From Balamuthia mandrillaris (Eukaryota; Discosea; Longamoebia; Balamuthiidae), in the NCBI GenBank assembly GCA_031835245.1, contig JAVKOQ010000012.1, forward strand, positions 260,501 through 324,500: a stretch of DNA of 64,000 nucleotides, in the 5' to 3' direction. The notes under the pieces were generated by a model. That model was not told the DNA's origin. It did not search any database and worked only from the letters and a program-made list of their open reading frames with translations. This document shows, one piece after another, positions 45,252 to 56,500 of the stretch. Made by a program: the position numbers and the translations under genes. Position 1 is the first letter of the stretch. Each line of letters opens with the position of its first letter.

Positions 45252-47037
45252 TCATTTGTCACTTTTTCCTTTTGATTTTCTTCTCTTTGGAACTCTCTTT
45301 GGAGTGGTTGAGTTGGACGAAGAAGCAGCAGCAGCTTCAAAGTCGCGCAACAGCTGCTCACAAAAGAGGTTGGCTTTGGGTTCCCACGAGTTGCAGGAGT
45401 CATTGTAGCCTTCCCACTTGATGAGATACTCCACTTTTCTTCCTTTGTTCCGTTTTGAAAGTATCTTCTCGACCACGTACTCTCTTTCTTCCTCCTCGCC
45501 CTCCTCTTTTTGTTTTGCTTCGCCTTTCGCTTTCACTCCTTGTTTTGTTTTCTTGTTCGGTTTTTGTTCCTTCTTTTCTTCTTCTTCTTCTTCTTCTTCT
45601 TCTTCTTCGCTATCAAAGTATTGAAATACCGAAACTCCAACTCCAGCAGCACGTCTTCGTTTGGCCATCTTCTCCTCTTCTTCCTCTGGTGTTGCTTCCC
45701 CATCTTCCTCCTCTTCGTCTTCGCTCTCAAAGTAGGGAATCACCGAAGCGGCAACTTCGGCTGAGCGTCTTCGAGGTCGTTTGGCAAACTTCTCTTTCAC
45801 ATTCTCGTTCTCCTCTGCTCCTCGCGTCTCTTCAAAGTCATCCGAAGAGGATCCTCTCCTCTCCTTATCGGTCGAACTTCTCTTGCGTTTCTTGCTATAC
45901 CTGTTGATGATTGTTGCCAGCCCCTCGGCTTGTTCTCCATCTCCATTTCCTTCGTGCTCGGCTAACAACTCGTGAACGCTTTCGTAGCCGGTCTTTTGAG
46001 CGTGATGAATAAGTATTCCAGTGGGTCTTTTCCCTTCCTTTCGTCTGTGAAGTGTTTTGGTTGGTAATGTTTTTTTTCAGGAGAAGAAGAAGAAAAGAAG
46101 AAGAAGAAGAAGAAGAAGAAGAAGAAGAAAAGAAGAAGAAGAAGAACAAGAAGAAGAACAAGAACAAGAAGCAGAAGAAGCAGAAGAAGAAGAAGAAGAA
46201 GAAGAAGAAGAAGAAGAAGAAGAAGAAGAAAGAAGGACAAGATAATGACCTGCAGAAAGAGCAGTTGCAAATGCCGCGGCATTTGGGGCAAATCCATTCC
46301 GGGGCGGCTAACGCCTTTATAGGAGAGTTGAGTATTGGCGATAAGTAATGAGCGAAAAAAGAAAAGAAAAAAAGAAAAAGAAGAAAGAAAGAAAGAAGGT
46401 GAGTCAACCTCTTCGAGAGTTTGTCCATAGCGGAGGGTAAGACACCTGGCGTCGAACATAATGTTGCATAACCTTTTGCCAGTGGGCGTTTTAATCACAT
46501 TTGTGCATTGCACCTTTTGCAATGGCAAAAAAAGTTGAATAAAAAAAAACACAAAGAGAGCAGCGAGAACGAGAGTGAGAAGGGCGAAGGGGAAACCTTT
46601 GGGTCGATCGTCTTTTGCCGACACTGGTGACAGGTCGAGCCCAGCTCAGAGTCATACACTCGCCCGTGGACGACCCGTCTTCCGGGATTGGCTCGTCGCA
46701 AGCCGAGCGAACGGCTCCGGCTGTTGTTGCTCTGGTTTTTTGTTGGGGCATAGCTCCGACGGCCTACTTTCCATAGGTGCTCCGCCCAACCCTTCTCCAG
46801 CTCCGCAAAGTTGATGTTGTGGCTTCCCGTGCTCCGTGTGGAGCGCCGCAAAGGGCGCGGCGGGGGAGGCGGAGGCGTCCACTCGGCGTCATCGGATTTT
46901 GGATCTGTGCCGGTTTTGGAACCACCAGTTTTTTTCTTTGCAGAAGGGGGAACGATGGATTCGGTCAAACCGAGTTGCTCCAGAAACCTGCGGTTCTCCT
47001 CGATCCGGCTCGCTCGCTGTTCTTCATAGGCCGACAT
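45252..47037 (-). CDS. CDCA7-type zinc finger protein with C-terminal chromodomain
   Basis: CDCA7 proteins partner with the HELLS remodeller and link to DNA methylation. Four or five exons. An N-terminal helix ([20 protein letters not shown]) is followed by Pro/Arg-rich sequence. The zf-4CXXC_R1 finger then follows: [55 protein letters not shown] and [20 protein letters not shown], matching human CDCA7 ([32 protein letters not shown]). After an acidic region with two copies of an SVxxYF[DE]SE motif comes a chromodomain: [45 protein letters not shown]. The aromatic cage (Tyr, Trp, and Trp in NSWEP) is present. It ends in a basic tail. The start codon is 53 bases from a LINE target site. The stop is 79 bases from the Hsp20 stop (convergent). 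Confidence 0.88.
46080..46230. repeat. (GAA)n tract, intronic
   Basis: Intron of the CDCA7-chromodomain gene between the last two finger exons; TTC-rich on the sense strand. Confidence 0.9.
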
Positions 47038-47089
47038 ATAAGAGTTACACTGATCTTTCCTTTTTTTTTTTTGGTAGAATTTATTCACA

Positions 47090-47105
47090 TTCTTGAAATT
47101 GCTGA
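47090..47105. repeat. Target-site duplication, left copy
   Basis: TTCTTGAAATTGCTGA, identical over 16 bases to 53319-53334. It flanks the 3' end of the LINE, which lies on the - strand. Confidence 0.85.
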
Positions 47106-47986
47106 GTTCAGTTCAAAATAGTTTTATTGCTTTTCCGTTGGACCGGTTAGTTTGGTCAGCAAATTTAGATACAACCAGTAAGGTTGACCTTTAACGGTGT
47201 GTGCAATGGGGAAATACAAGTGGGTATTGGCCTCTAGGGAGGAATCACGATGTAAACGCTATCCTGGTAGGCTCTTGGGAGGGTCGTTGAGAGCATCCCC
47301 TTTGGCTTGGGTTGTGTGTGTGGGTTTCGGGGTGTGTACGTGAGTGTCTTTGTTGGGCATGAGTCTTTGTGGATTGTTATGCATTGTGGTGTGTTGTCTT
47401 GATGCCTTCCTATGAGGTGGTTAGGTGGATCTGTGGGGCGGGTGGGGAGTTGGCTGGCTGCGGGTTTTGTAGGAGTAGGCCCAGTGGGCGTAGTAAGGGA
47501 ATTTGGAGGCGAAGCTGTTGTAGGAGAGGAAGAGAGAGGGGGAGGGAGGGGGAGGGGGGTTCAGGGGGGCGGGGGGGCAGCCAGCCCTTTTCTGTGAGGG
47601 CTTTGTTTCTTGTACAGTAGAAGTTTTGTAGGGCGTTTGCAATTTTGTACAGGCTGTCTAGGACTTGTTTTCGTTTTTCTTTGTTTGTCGGGTGAAGGGA
47701 CACCTGGTGTGGGAGGGCACCTAACCAGATGTCAGTGTTTTCTAGGTTGTCAATGAAGAGGCGGGCGAGGTTGGGGTTGATGTCTTTGAGGTCTTGGTGG
47801 AGGCTATGGGGGAGTACGCGTTTGCACATAATGGGAGAAGGTTGTGGCGTGCACGGAATCTTACATGTTCTGTGTCAATTGGGAGGTATGGTAATTGGAT
47901 GAATCTGTTTGGTTTTTTGTTTGGAGCTGTTTCTTTGGGGAGGGTGGCTTTTACCGTTTTCTTGTATTATGTGTCCAGAACTTTTG

Positions 47987-48721
47987 TTAGGTGTTGTCCT
48001 TGAGGAGGTATTCTGTGGGAGAGAGGCAGAGTTCTTCTATCAGGGGCCTAGAGGGAAGCTGGAAGGCTTGGCTGGCCAGTTTGTCTGCTTGTTCATTTCC
48101 TTGTTTTATGATAGCTGGGTCCGTGAGGGTGCTTAGTACTTTATCTTGATGTGTGATTTTCTTTTTCCAAGTATTCTTTTGTTTTTTGAGCTTTTCTTTT
48201 TGGTGGCTATAGATGTGCTGGAAATCAACTGTGGCTTCTCGCTCAAGGATAGCTATGTCAATGAGTTTGAGGGTTGGGTGCTCCTTTCTCCCTCTTGGGG
48301 TAGTTGGGTTTCTGTTCTTGAGAGCGTTGATACAGCTCAGGTTGTCTGAGAAGATAGTAATAGGCAGGTTGTTATTACTTTTGACTGCTAGGAGGATGGC
48401 TGTTAGTTCCGCATTAAATGAAGTTTGATTATTTGGAGTTCTGTATATGATGTTGGCAGGGTCGTTTGGGTTATAGAAGACACTTGAGCCTGTCCCTTCT
48501 TTGGAGTGGGATCCATCTGTGAATATTGCATAGGTACCATTGTTAAGGAGGAGAGGGTTTGTTGGAGGGGAAGTTATAGGGTGGAGAATGCTCTGTATAT
48601 AATTTTTCTTTTCTTCAATAAAAGCATGTGCTGCTAGGAGCTGTTCTTTAAGGAGATTGAATAGGGGTTCTTGTGAGGGCTGCCATGTGGCCTGCATAGA
48701 GGGCAGGGAATGGCACTCCAT
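47987..48721 (-). pseudogene. LINE RNase H region
   Basis: Contains YAIFTDGSHSKEGTG (first Asp), SFNAELTAILLAV (Glu), TIFSDNLSCINALK (Asp) and KQGNEQADKLASQ (last Asp), the four carboxylates of RNase H, in the order expected downstream of a LINE reverse transcriptase. Confidence 0.85.
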
Positions 48722-50348
48722 TATTTAGGGGCCAGTCTGAGAGGGATTCCTCTTTAGAGTAAAGTGTAAGGTTGGTTTGCTCCAGTACTGTAAAGAGTCC
48801 TGTGATAGTAAGAAAACTTGATTTAGGTTTTGGGGTGTGTGTGCCTATTAGAGGGTGTGGTTCTATTTTGCTATTGTAGTTATCAATATTGTCTTTTAGG
48901 AGTTTTGCTGAGATTAGTTCAGGTCTTTGTAATGTGTTATCTATGAGGTGGGACGTAAGGTTGATGAGTTGGAGTTCTTGGATTTTTAGTAGTTTAATAT
49001 CATCTTCTTTGTCATATAGAATTGCTTTATTGTATTTGTGGTTTATGTTGAGAGCTTTTCTGATAGTGCGTCTGGCCTCCCGGTCTATTGTTTCTAGGAC
49101 AAGTGGAGCAAGCTTGTGGGTATATGTAATGTATTCTACTTGTCTAAGGGCTATGTTGTTGATAAATAGTGCTTTTAGGCGTGCTGGAAGGCGTCTTAAT
49201 TGAATGGCTGCATTGGTCTTACGGAATTGTTTTAGTACTTCGTTGTTTAATTCTTGATGGTTGTTTGCTAAGGAGATATGGGCCCCTAAGTACTTATAGT
49301 GGGTAGATGGTCCTATTATTAAGATGGGGTAGGAGTTTCCATCAAGTTCTACATAAAGACTAGGAGATTTGTCATGGATGGAGGAGATTGCAGTTTTCTT
49401 TGGGTTAATGTTGATAGAGAATAGTTTGAGGAAAAGGTAGAGGTGTTCAAACAACATGCTAATCTTTTCTGCTGAGTCTGCTAAGAGGACAATATCATCT
49501 GCATAAGCAATTATGGCAACATTTCTACCTTTTCTAGTGGTATAACCTGAGTTGAGGTTTGCAAGGAATTCTATAATTGGGTTTAAGAATAATATGAAAA
49601 GGAGAGGTGAGAGGGGATCGCCTTGTTTTACACCTCAAATGACTGTAAAGAGGGGAGAGTCTCCATGTGGAGTGATGACAGTGGTTGTTGAGTCTTTGTA
49701 AATTCCTCTAAAGACATCAACTGCTGGATCTTCAAGGCCATACAGTTTAAGGGTTTTGAAAATAGCTTCATGGGGTACAGAGTCAAAGGCTTTTTGTATA
49801 TCTACATATAGAGTATGCAATGGGTGATTGTGAGAAGCTGCATCCTCTATGATGCATCTCAGGGCAGTGATGTTAGAGTGGGTAGAGTGGTTTTTCCTGA
49901 AACCAGATTGATAGGTAGAGAGGATATTTGCCTTGTGGAGTGCTTTTTCTAAGCGTTGTTGTATAAGTTTGGTGTATACCTTATAAATAATTGTACATAA
50001 GGCAATTGGTCTGTAGTTCATTGGAAGATCAGGGTTGCCTCCTTTAAAGATTGGGAATATTTTTGTGGTGTTCCACTCTTGTGGGAGTTCCTTCTTTTTG
50101 TGTACTTCATTTAGGGAGTCAAGGAGGGAGGAGAGGTTACAATCATCTGTGAGTTTGAGTAGCTCTACTATGACATTATCACTACCTGGAGCAGAGTCAT
50201 TCTTAAGTGTTTTTATACACATTTTTAGCTCCTGCATAGAAAATGGGGCTGTTATTTGGATTGTTGTTTCTGGGTGCATTTTCTTTTGGAGGGATTGCCA
50301 GTAGCAGTTGTTATCAATATCTGGAGGAAGGGGGCGTTCTTTATACAT
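48648..50348 (-). pseudogene. LINE reverse transcriptase region
   Basis: Motifs in order: SAPGSDNVIVELLK, IFPIFKGGNPDLPMNYRPIA, YQSGFRKNHSTHSN, TLYVDIQKAFDSVPHEA (motif A Asp), GVKQGDPLSPLLFILFLNPI (motif B), AYADDIVLLAD (motif C YADD) and a thumb region continuing to about 48650. The frame is interrupted once between motifs A and B and again at the end. Confidence 0.9.
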
Positions 50349-50648
50349 ATTTTCTCAGAAGCGGCCAACATGTTTAGTGATTTTTTCTGGGGTCACGGAT
50401 GTTTTTGTGGTGTTATCTTTTGCTAAGTAAGTACTACTGATGAGTTTGTGGAGGTGATTCTTTTGCTGAATTGTTTTTCCTAACTCTGGAATTGAGAGCA
50501 GGTGTTTTATTTGTTTGAGAGGTGGGATTGCCTTTTTGGCTGCATTAACATATTTGAGCATAATATTGTGAGGGTTTGTTGGAGTTATATCAAGTTCTAT
50601 ATTAAGTAGTGTGTTAAAATATTCTGTGTCTTCTGTGGAGGGTTTTCT

Positions 50649-51411
50649 TTAATAAGGGAGAAGGCGTTTCTTTGGGATGGTTGGCCTAGTGCACTGAAGG
50701 TTTATTGTGGCTGTAATAGGTTTATGGTCTGTTGAGATGTTTGTTTTGCCAAGTTTAGTGGAGATGAGTTTTTCAATTCTTTCTGTGAGAAAGTAGTCTA
50801 TGCGGGTCCTTTGTGTGTATTTTCTGGTGGAGATGTATTGTTCATAGGTAGGTGTTCTAAGGTTATCATTGAAATGTAAAAATGCATCTTGTAGGTTATG
50901 GCGCTCCTTAAACTGAGAGAAGTTTTTGTTAGGTTTGCCATTTCCATTAGAGTTGTTACGAGGATCATCATAGGCATTGAGGTCTCCACAAACTGTAATT
51001 GGACCTTTGTTTTTAAGGCTGATGAGGTAATTGTTGATGTCTCCATTCCAAGACAGCATTAAAGACAGGGTGATGGCAATAAAGCTAAGGGGGTTGTAGG
51101 AGTTGAATATACCCTGCTAGGAGGGATGGGAAGATGAAGGCAACTCCTCTGTGGTTGTTTTTGTCTGTTGGGATACTGGAGGTTATTGTAGTAAAGTGTT
51201 TTGGAACAGACCTGGTCCATTTTTGTGTTTTAGTTGCACATTCCTGTAGGCAGAGGATGTTTATAGAATATTTTTTCTGCATTTTTAAGAGTTCAGGAAG
51301 TTTATTGGAGATTCCTCCTTTAATATTGAGAGAGGTTATATTTAGAAGCATATTTGTTGTGAGGAGAGGAGGAGGAGGAGGAGGGGTTGGTGAGTTATTA
51401 TTCATCTCCAT
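50649..51411 (-). pseudogene. LINE AP-endonuclease region
   Basis: Starts after a Pro run with ITSLNIKGGISNKLPELL (family: xxNxxG), LCLQECATKT (catalytic Glu), then ITVCGDLNAYDDP (GDxN) and RIDYFLTERI followed by STDHKPI (SDH-type). These are the APE-like signature elements of LINE ORF2. The frame is interrupted within the region. Confidence 0.85.
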
Positions 51412-53237
51412 AGCTTTTAGGTCTGTCCTTCTTTAGAGAAATAAGGGCTGGTCTCTTCCTCTCTGGGTAGTTAAAGGAGACTAACATTGCAGACGCCAGT
51501 TGTTCTCGGAATTTAAATGTAACATAGCCAAAGCCTCTACTCTCGTTGCTTTCTGGGTCTCTTTTGATTTCTATTCGTGCAAAGGTGAGCCCTTTTGCTG
51601 TCATTTGCTCACTGAGGGTCTTTTCGTTGACGTATGAGGGGAGGAAGCCTATCTAGCCAACCACTTGTGCAGAGTTGCCGAATGACATTTGGAGGGATAA
51701 GGGGGTGTTGTTTATGGTGAGAGTCTCTTTCTTGAGGGCTGCTTCCATGTCCTCTGTTTGTAGGAAGTTGACAATGAGTCCGCCGCTGTCTGGGAGGTAG
51801 ATGTCTCTCATTGGTTTGTTAAACTGTTTTAGTATTGTTTCTGTGGGGGGGAGATTGAGAGGGAAGGCGGAGATGTAGACTGTGTTTTTACGGTCTATGT
51901 CGATGTCCCTTAGTTGGAGGGCGTTGATGGGGGCCACCTCATGGTTGCCTGACTTGAGTTTCATCCTGGCTTGTGTTGCCTGTTCTTGCATGGCGTAAAC
52001 TGCGATTGCATATTTTCCCTCTTTTTGTTGTAAAATAAGAATGGGAATGATGACGGAGACAAAGTAAGTACGAGACCCGAACTTAATTTACTAAAAGTGA
52101 AGAGTACAAGTGATAGTAAAGTATCTTGTGTTTTGTTGTAAGTTGTCCTGAGAGGAAAAAGAAGAAGAAGCAAGGAGAGGCAGTATTTAAGCTAGAACAA
52201 ATATCCAAAAAAGAAGAACAGAGAATATCAGCATAAAAGGGCAGAGAGAGAAAACAACAAGAAAGGAGAAGTTCAAGAAAGGAGAAGTTGGACATCGAGA
52301 GGTTTCCTCAGGTCGACAGGCATGAGGGAGAGGTCGACAGGAAGAGAAGAAGGGCTATTATGTTGGAGTTTTCCAACATTTTGAGACCTTAGAGAGGGAG
52401 GTATCAAAGCCGGTTTTGGGGGTTGTGTTTAGTAGGTCCTGGTAGTTGCCAGTCCAGTTTAGAAGGACTGCTACAGGGTATTTTTTTGTTGCTGCTTCTT
52501 CCCCTCCTTCCGCCACGGCTTGGAAGATGTCTCCTTGGGTTTCCTCCAGTTCTTTCCTTTTTTGTCTCCTGCTCTCGGGGTCGTTGTTGGGCGGGGTTTG
52601 GGCCGTTCTGGGGGGGAGCTGGTTCTTTTTTGTGGGGTAGCGTCTTGTCGGGCGGCTTCGTAGTGGTGGAAGACGGAAGGGGGGAGGGTGGCTGGTTGTC
52701 GTTGTACTCACCATTGTGTTGAGGGTGGCCGCCTCGGTGTCTTTTTGGACTCGTGAGAATTAGGGGAGACCCCTCAGGTGTATAGGTTTTTGTCGACTTT
52801 ACCCTGCCAGGCACTTTTCCCCGTGCCTGGTCTTTGATGTGGATGTTTGTTTTGTTGGTTGTGTGTGTGTAAGGGGGAAGTGGTTTATTATGGAGGGGAG
52901 TGTGGGGTGTATTGTGTGTTTGTGTGTTTTTTCTGATTAAGATTGTGAGGGTGGTTACCATTTTTGGGGTTACGGGGAGTTGCGTGCTGGGTGGCTTATG
53001 TTTCCGTGTTAGGAGTGCCGGGTCAGGGGACGCTGTGGAGAGAGAAGACTTTTGAAGTGAGGGGAGATTATTACTATGATGCTGTTTGATGCTGTTTGAT
53101 GGGCGGTTGTTTTTAATCAGGAGACCGTCCCTCCTGAGCCCTCGGAGAAAATCTACAACGAGGTTGTGTTTTGTTTTATAAAATAGGGGGACACGCACCC
53201 CCTTAGAAAATAAATAAATAGTAAAAGTCTCTCTCAT
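51398..53237 (-). pseudogene. LINE ORF1 with RRM domains
   Basis: The long N-terminal part is Pro/Thr/Lys-rich. Two RNA-recognition motifs follow. One reads NTVYISAFPLNLPPTETILK with GGLIVNFLQTEDMEAALKKE; the second has GFLPSYVNEKTLSEQM and RGFGYVTFKFREQLASA (RNP1). ORF1 proteins with RRMs are known in several LINE groups. The frame is broken between the parts. The ORF1 end overlaps the endonuclease start. Confidence 0.65.
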
Positions 53238-53318
53238 CTCCTCAGCGTTTTGTGGGGGGGGGGGGACAAATCAAAATTTTTTCTTTTTCCTCCTGCGTGG
53301 CACCTTTCTCATTTTTTT

Positions 53319-53334
53319 TTCTTGAAATTGCTGA
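53319..53334. repeat. Target-site duplication, right copy
   Basis: TTCTTGAAATTGCTGA, identical to 47090-47105, adjoining the LINE 5' end. A T run lies just inside the element boundary. Confidence 0.85.
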
Positions 53335-53390
53335 AATCCTATAATAATTTATGGCAGGAATCTACGAGATTTCATTAACCACAAAATTTT

Positions 53391-53396
53391 GTCGAC
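53391..53396. promoter_or_regulatory. GTCGAC palindrome separated from the CDCA7-chromodomain gene
   Basis: In the context AAATTTTGTCGACAGG. It now lies 108 bases past the coiled-coil gene's stop. Without the LINE it would lie about 124 bases upstream of the CDCA7-chromodomain start codon, the same distance range as at other genes here. Confidence 0.45.
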
Positions 53397-53504
53397 AGGA
53401 AATAAATTAAAAAATAAACTATTTTTTTTTGTCCATTTTTTTCTATTTTTTCTTTTTTTTTCTTTTAAAAAATAATAATAAAAATACTTGTTTTAAAAAA
53501 GGCT

Positions 53505-56500
53505 TCAGTTGAGCTTCTTACAAACTTCGGAGAGAAAGGTCATCATGCTCAGCTTATCCGGCACCCGGATGTCGGTGATGTCTTCCGGGTCCAACAAAAG
53601 ATTGACCCCATTCGCCTCAAACGCGGCAAAGGCCTTGTACAAGCGTTGCTTCGGGTCCAGAGCATCCACCTGCGCCCAATCCGCCCCGCATTTGGCGTGG
53701 GCGATGGCGTACATGGCCTTGCCATCGCTCCAGCTGGTGGTGAAGTTCTTGACCTCCACGCCGTCGTAACCGAGGGTCACGTTTTGACACCATTGCAGCA
53801 GGCCGCCCATTCCTACCCCAATTCCGCTTCCGCCTCTTCCTCCGATCCCGCTCCCGCTTTGAGCGCGCGGAAAGCTGGGAGAGGAAGGAGAGGGAGAAGC
53901 GGGATTGCTGTGTGGAAGAGGAGACGCGGAGATGGAACGTCCTGCTGCTGCTAGGGAGGGAGGCGAAGAGAAAATAGCGCTTTTGCTTCCCCCAGGAGCT
54001 CCTCTTCCTCTTCCAACAGTAGGAGGAGAAGACGCAGGAGCAGGAGACGAGGCAGAAGAGGCAGGCTTGAGTTTGACGCGAGTAGGGTCAAATGCTGGCA
54101 AAGCCACTGCTCCCACTGGTGGGGTTCTTTGTTGTGGAGAGCTTCCGTTGGTAGTTGATCTTAGTTTAACAGCAGTTGGGTCAAAAGGACCGAAGCCCAT
54201 GCCTCTCCCTCTTCCTCCTCCTCCTCTTCCAACAATCATCGATTTGGAACCACCGGTAGAAATGTTGTTGGTATGGTCTGTTTCTTTCTCTGCCTCCTCT
54301 TCTGAGTCGTTTTGTGGAGAAGTGCTGATGGGACCTTGTACTAGAGAAGGATGAGAGAACTTGATGCGAGTGCCATCTTTGTTGAGCCCACGTCGCGAGG
54401 CTTTTCTGCGAGGCTTCATTAATGGCTTTGATTTGACGAGGTGATCTTTGTTTAAAGAAAAAAAGTTAGGATAGAACAACTTGATGATACAAACAAGAAA
54501 GCAAGGAAAGTACCTAGTGTTCTACTTCGCTGTTTAAGAACAACAGACAAGAAGGAACCATCTTCTTCCTGCTCTCCAGTAGGCTGAGACCTGTCTTCCC
54601 ACTCTTCAGCTGGCCGTTGTTGTTGCTGTTGTTGTTCTAGGGCTTTCTTCTTTCGTCTTTCTTCCAGTAATTGCTTGACGCTTCCTCCTGTCTGTTCAAC
54701 ATCTGGCAGTTTTGATCCTGCATCTCTCTTTTCCTGTTCTTTCTCCCCTTTCTTTGCAGGTTCTGGTTCTAATTCTTGTTCAGCTGCAGGTTCTTGTACC
54801 TGTGCTTGTGCTTGTTCTTCTTCTTCTTTTGTTTCTTCCTCATCTTGTGCTTGTTCTTCTTCCTCTTCCTGTTCCTCCAACATTGCGGCCTCTTGTTCCA
54901 ATCTATGTATCTCCGCCTCCATCTCTGCTAATCTCTTTTTCTCATCTTCGTCCTCCGCTCCTTCTACTCTCCCATCTTCTACCCATTCATTGTCTTGTTG
55001 GTCCTCAGCAACATATTCTTCCTCTTCTGCGTATGCTTCGGAATAGGTTTCTTCTTCTGGTTGTTGTTGTTCATCTTCTTCTTCTTCTTCTTCTTCTTCT
55101 TCGTATTCTTCGTATTCTTCATCATAATATTCTCCCTCATCATAAGGATACTCTTCTTCTTCGCCATACAATTGTGCTTCTCGGAGCAACCGTTCCTCTT
55201 CCTCTTGCAGTCGCCGCATCTCTTCTTCCATTTGTCTCGCTTCTTCTTCCAATCTTCTGGCTTCTTCCTCATCAAAGTCACTGAACTTTTCTTTTTCATC
55301 CTCTCCCTGTTCCTCGTCTTCGTTGTGATCTTGGCTTTCCAAAGCTTGTTCTTCAATTCTCTTGCGCTCCACCAGCTCCTGTTCCTCTTGTAGTCTCTTT
55401 CTTTCCGCTTCCTCCTCCGCTTCTCTTTTCTTTCTCTCCCCTTCCTCTTTTCGCTTTTGCTCTTCTTCCAGTTCCTTTCGTTCTTCCTCTTCCTTCTTGG
55501 TTCTTTCTTCTTGCCTCTTTCGCTCTTTTTCCTCTTCGTTTCTGAGACGCTCTTCCTCTTCTTGTCGTTTCCTTTCCTCTTCCTTCTTTCTCTTTTCTTC
55601 CTCTTCCATTCTCGTTCTTTCTTCATCTTCTTTTCTCTTTCTCTCCTCTTCTTCCTTTCTCTTCCTTTCTTCCTCTTCTTCCTTCTTAATTCTCTCCTCT
55701 TCTTCCTTCCTCTTCCTTTCTTCCTCTTCCTGCTTCCTTATTCTCTCCTCTTCCTCCTTCCTCTTCCTTTCTTCCTCCTCTTCTTTTTTCTTTCTCTCTT
55801 CCTCCTTTCTCTTCCTTTCTTCCTCTTCCTCCTTTCTTTTTCTTTCTTCCTCTTCTGCTTTCTTTATTCTCTCCTCTTCCTCCTTCCTCTCCCTTTCTTC
55901 CTCCTCCTTCCTCTTCATTTCTTCCTCCTCCTGTTTTTTCTTTCTCTCTTCCTCTTCCTCCTTTCTCTTCCTCTCTGCCTCTTCTTCCTTTCTCTTCCTT
56001 TCTTCTTCTTCCTTCTTCTTCCTCAATTCCTCTTCTTCCTTTCGCTTGCATTCTTCTTCTTTTCTCTTTCGTTCTTCTTCCTCCAGACATTTTCTTTCCT
56101 CTTCTTCTTGTTGTTTCCGTTCTTCCTCTTCTTTCCTCTTTCTCTCTTCTTCCTCTTGCCGCTGAAGTTCTTCCAGCCGTTGTCGCTCTTCCTCCTCTTT
56201 TCGTTTAAGCTCTTCTCTGCGCTGTTTCTCTTCTTCCTCCTTCCTTATTAACTCTTCTTCCCGCTTTCTTTCTTCCTCCTTTCGTTTCTGTTCTTCCTCT
56301 TCTTCTCTTCTCTTTCTTTCTTCTTCCTTTCGTTTTATTTCTTCTGCTTCCTTCCTCTTAATGTCCTCCTCTTCTTGTTGTCGTCTTAGTTTCTCCTCTG
56401 CTTCCCTCATTCTAAATTCCGCCTCCTCTGCTTGTTTCCGCAATTCTTCTTCCCTTCTCAATCTTTCTTCTTCGTCCCTCTTTCTCTGTTCCTCTTTCTC

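Larger units (their letters stand above)
47106..53318 (-). mobile_element. LINE-type (non-LTR) retrotransposon with APE, RT and RNase H
   Basis: About 6.2 kb, lying on the - strand, bounded by an exact 16-bp direct repeat. From its 5' end: a GC-clamped leader, an ORF1 with two RRM-like domains, an AP-type endonuclease, a reverse transcriptase and an RNase H, then a Pro-rich 3' portion. This gene order (APE-RT-RNH) places it in the I/Tad1-like group of LINEs. No A-tail is seen at the 3' end. The reading frames are broken by roughly half a dozen stops or shifts; at least some are TGA where CGA would be expected, consistent with CpG decay. The exact target-site duplication suggests moderate rather than great age. 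It inserted in the same orientation as, and just upstream of, the CDCA7-chromodomain gene. Confidence 0.92.
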
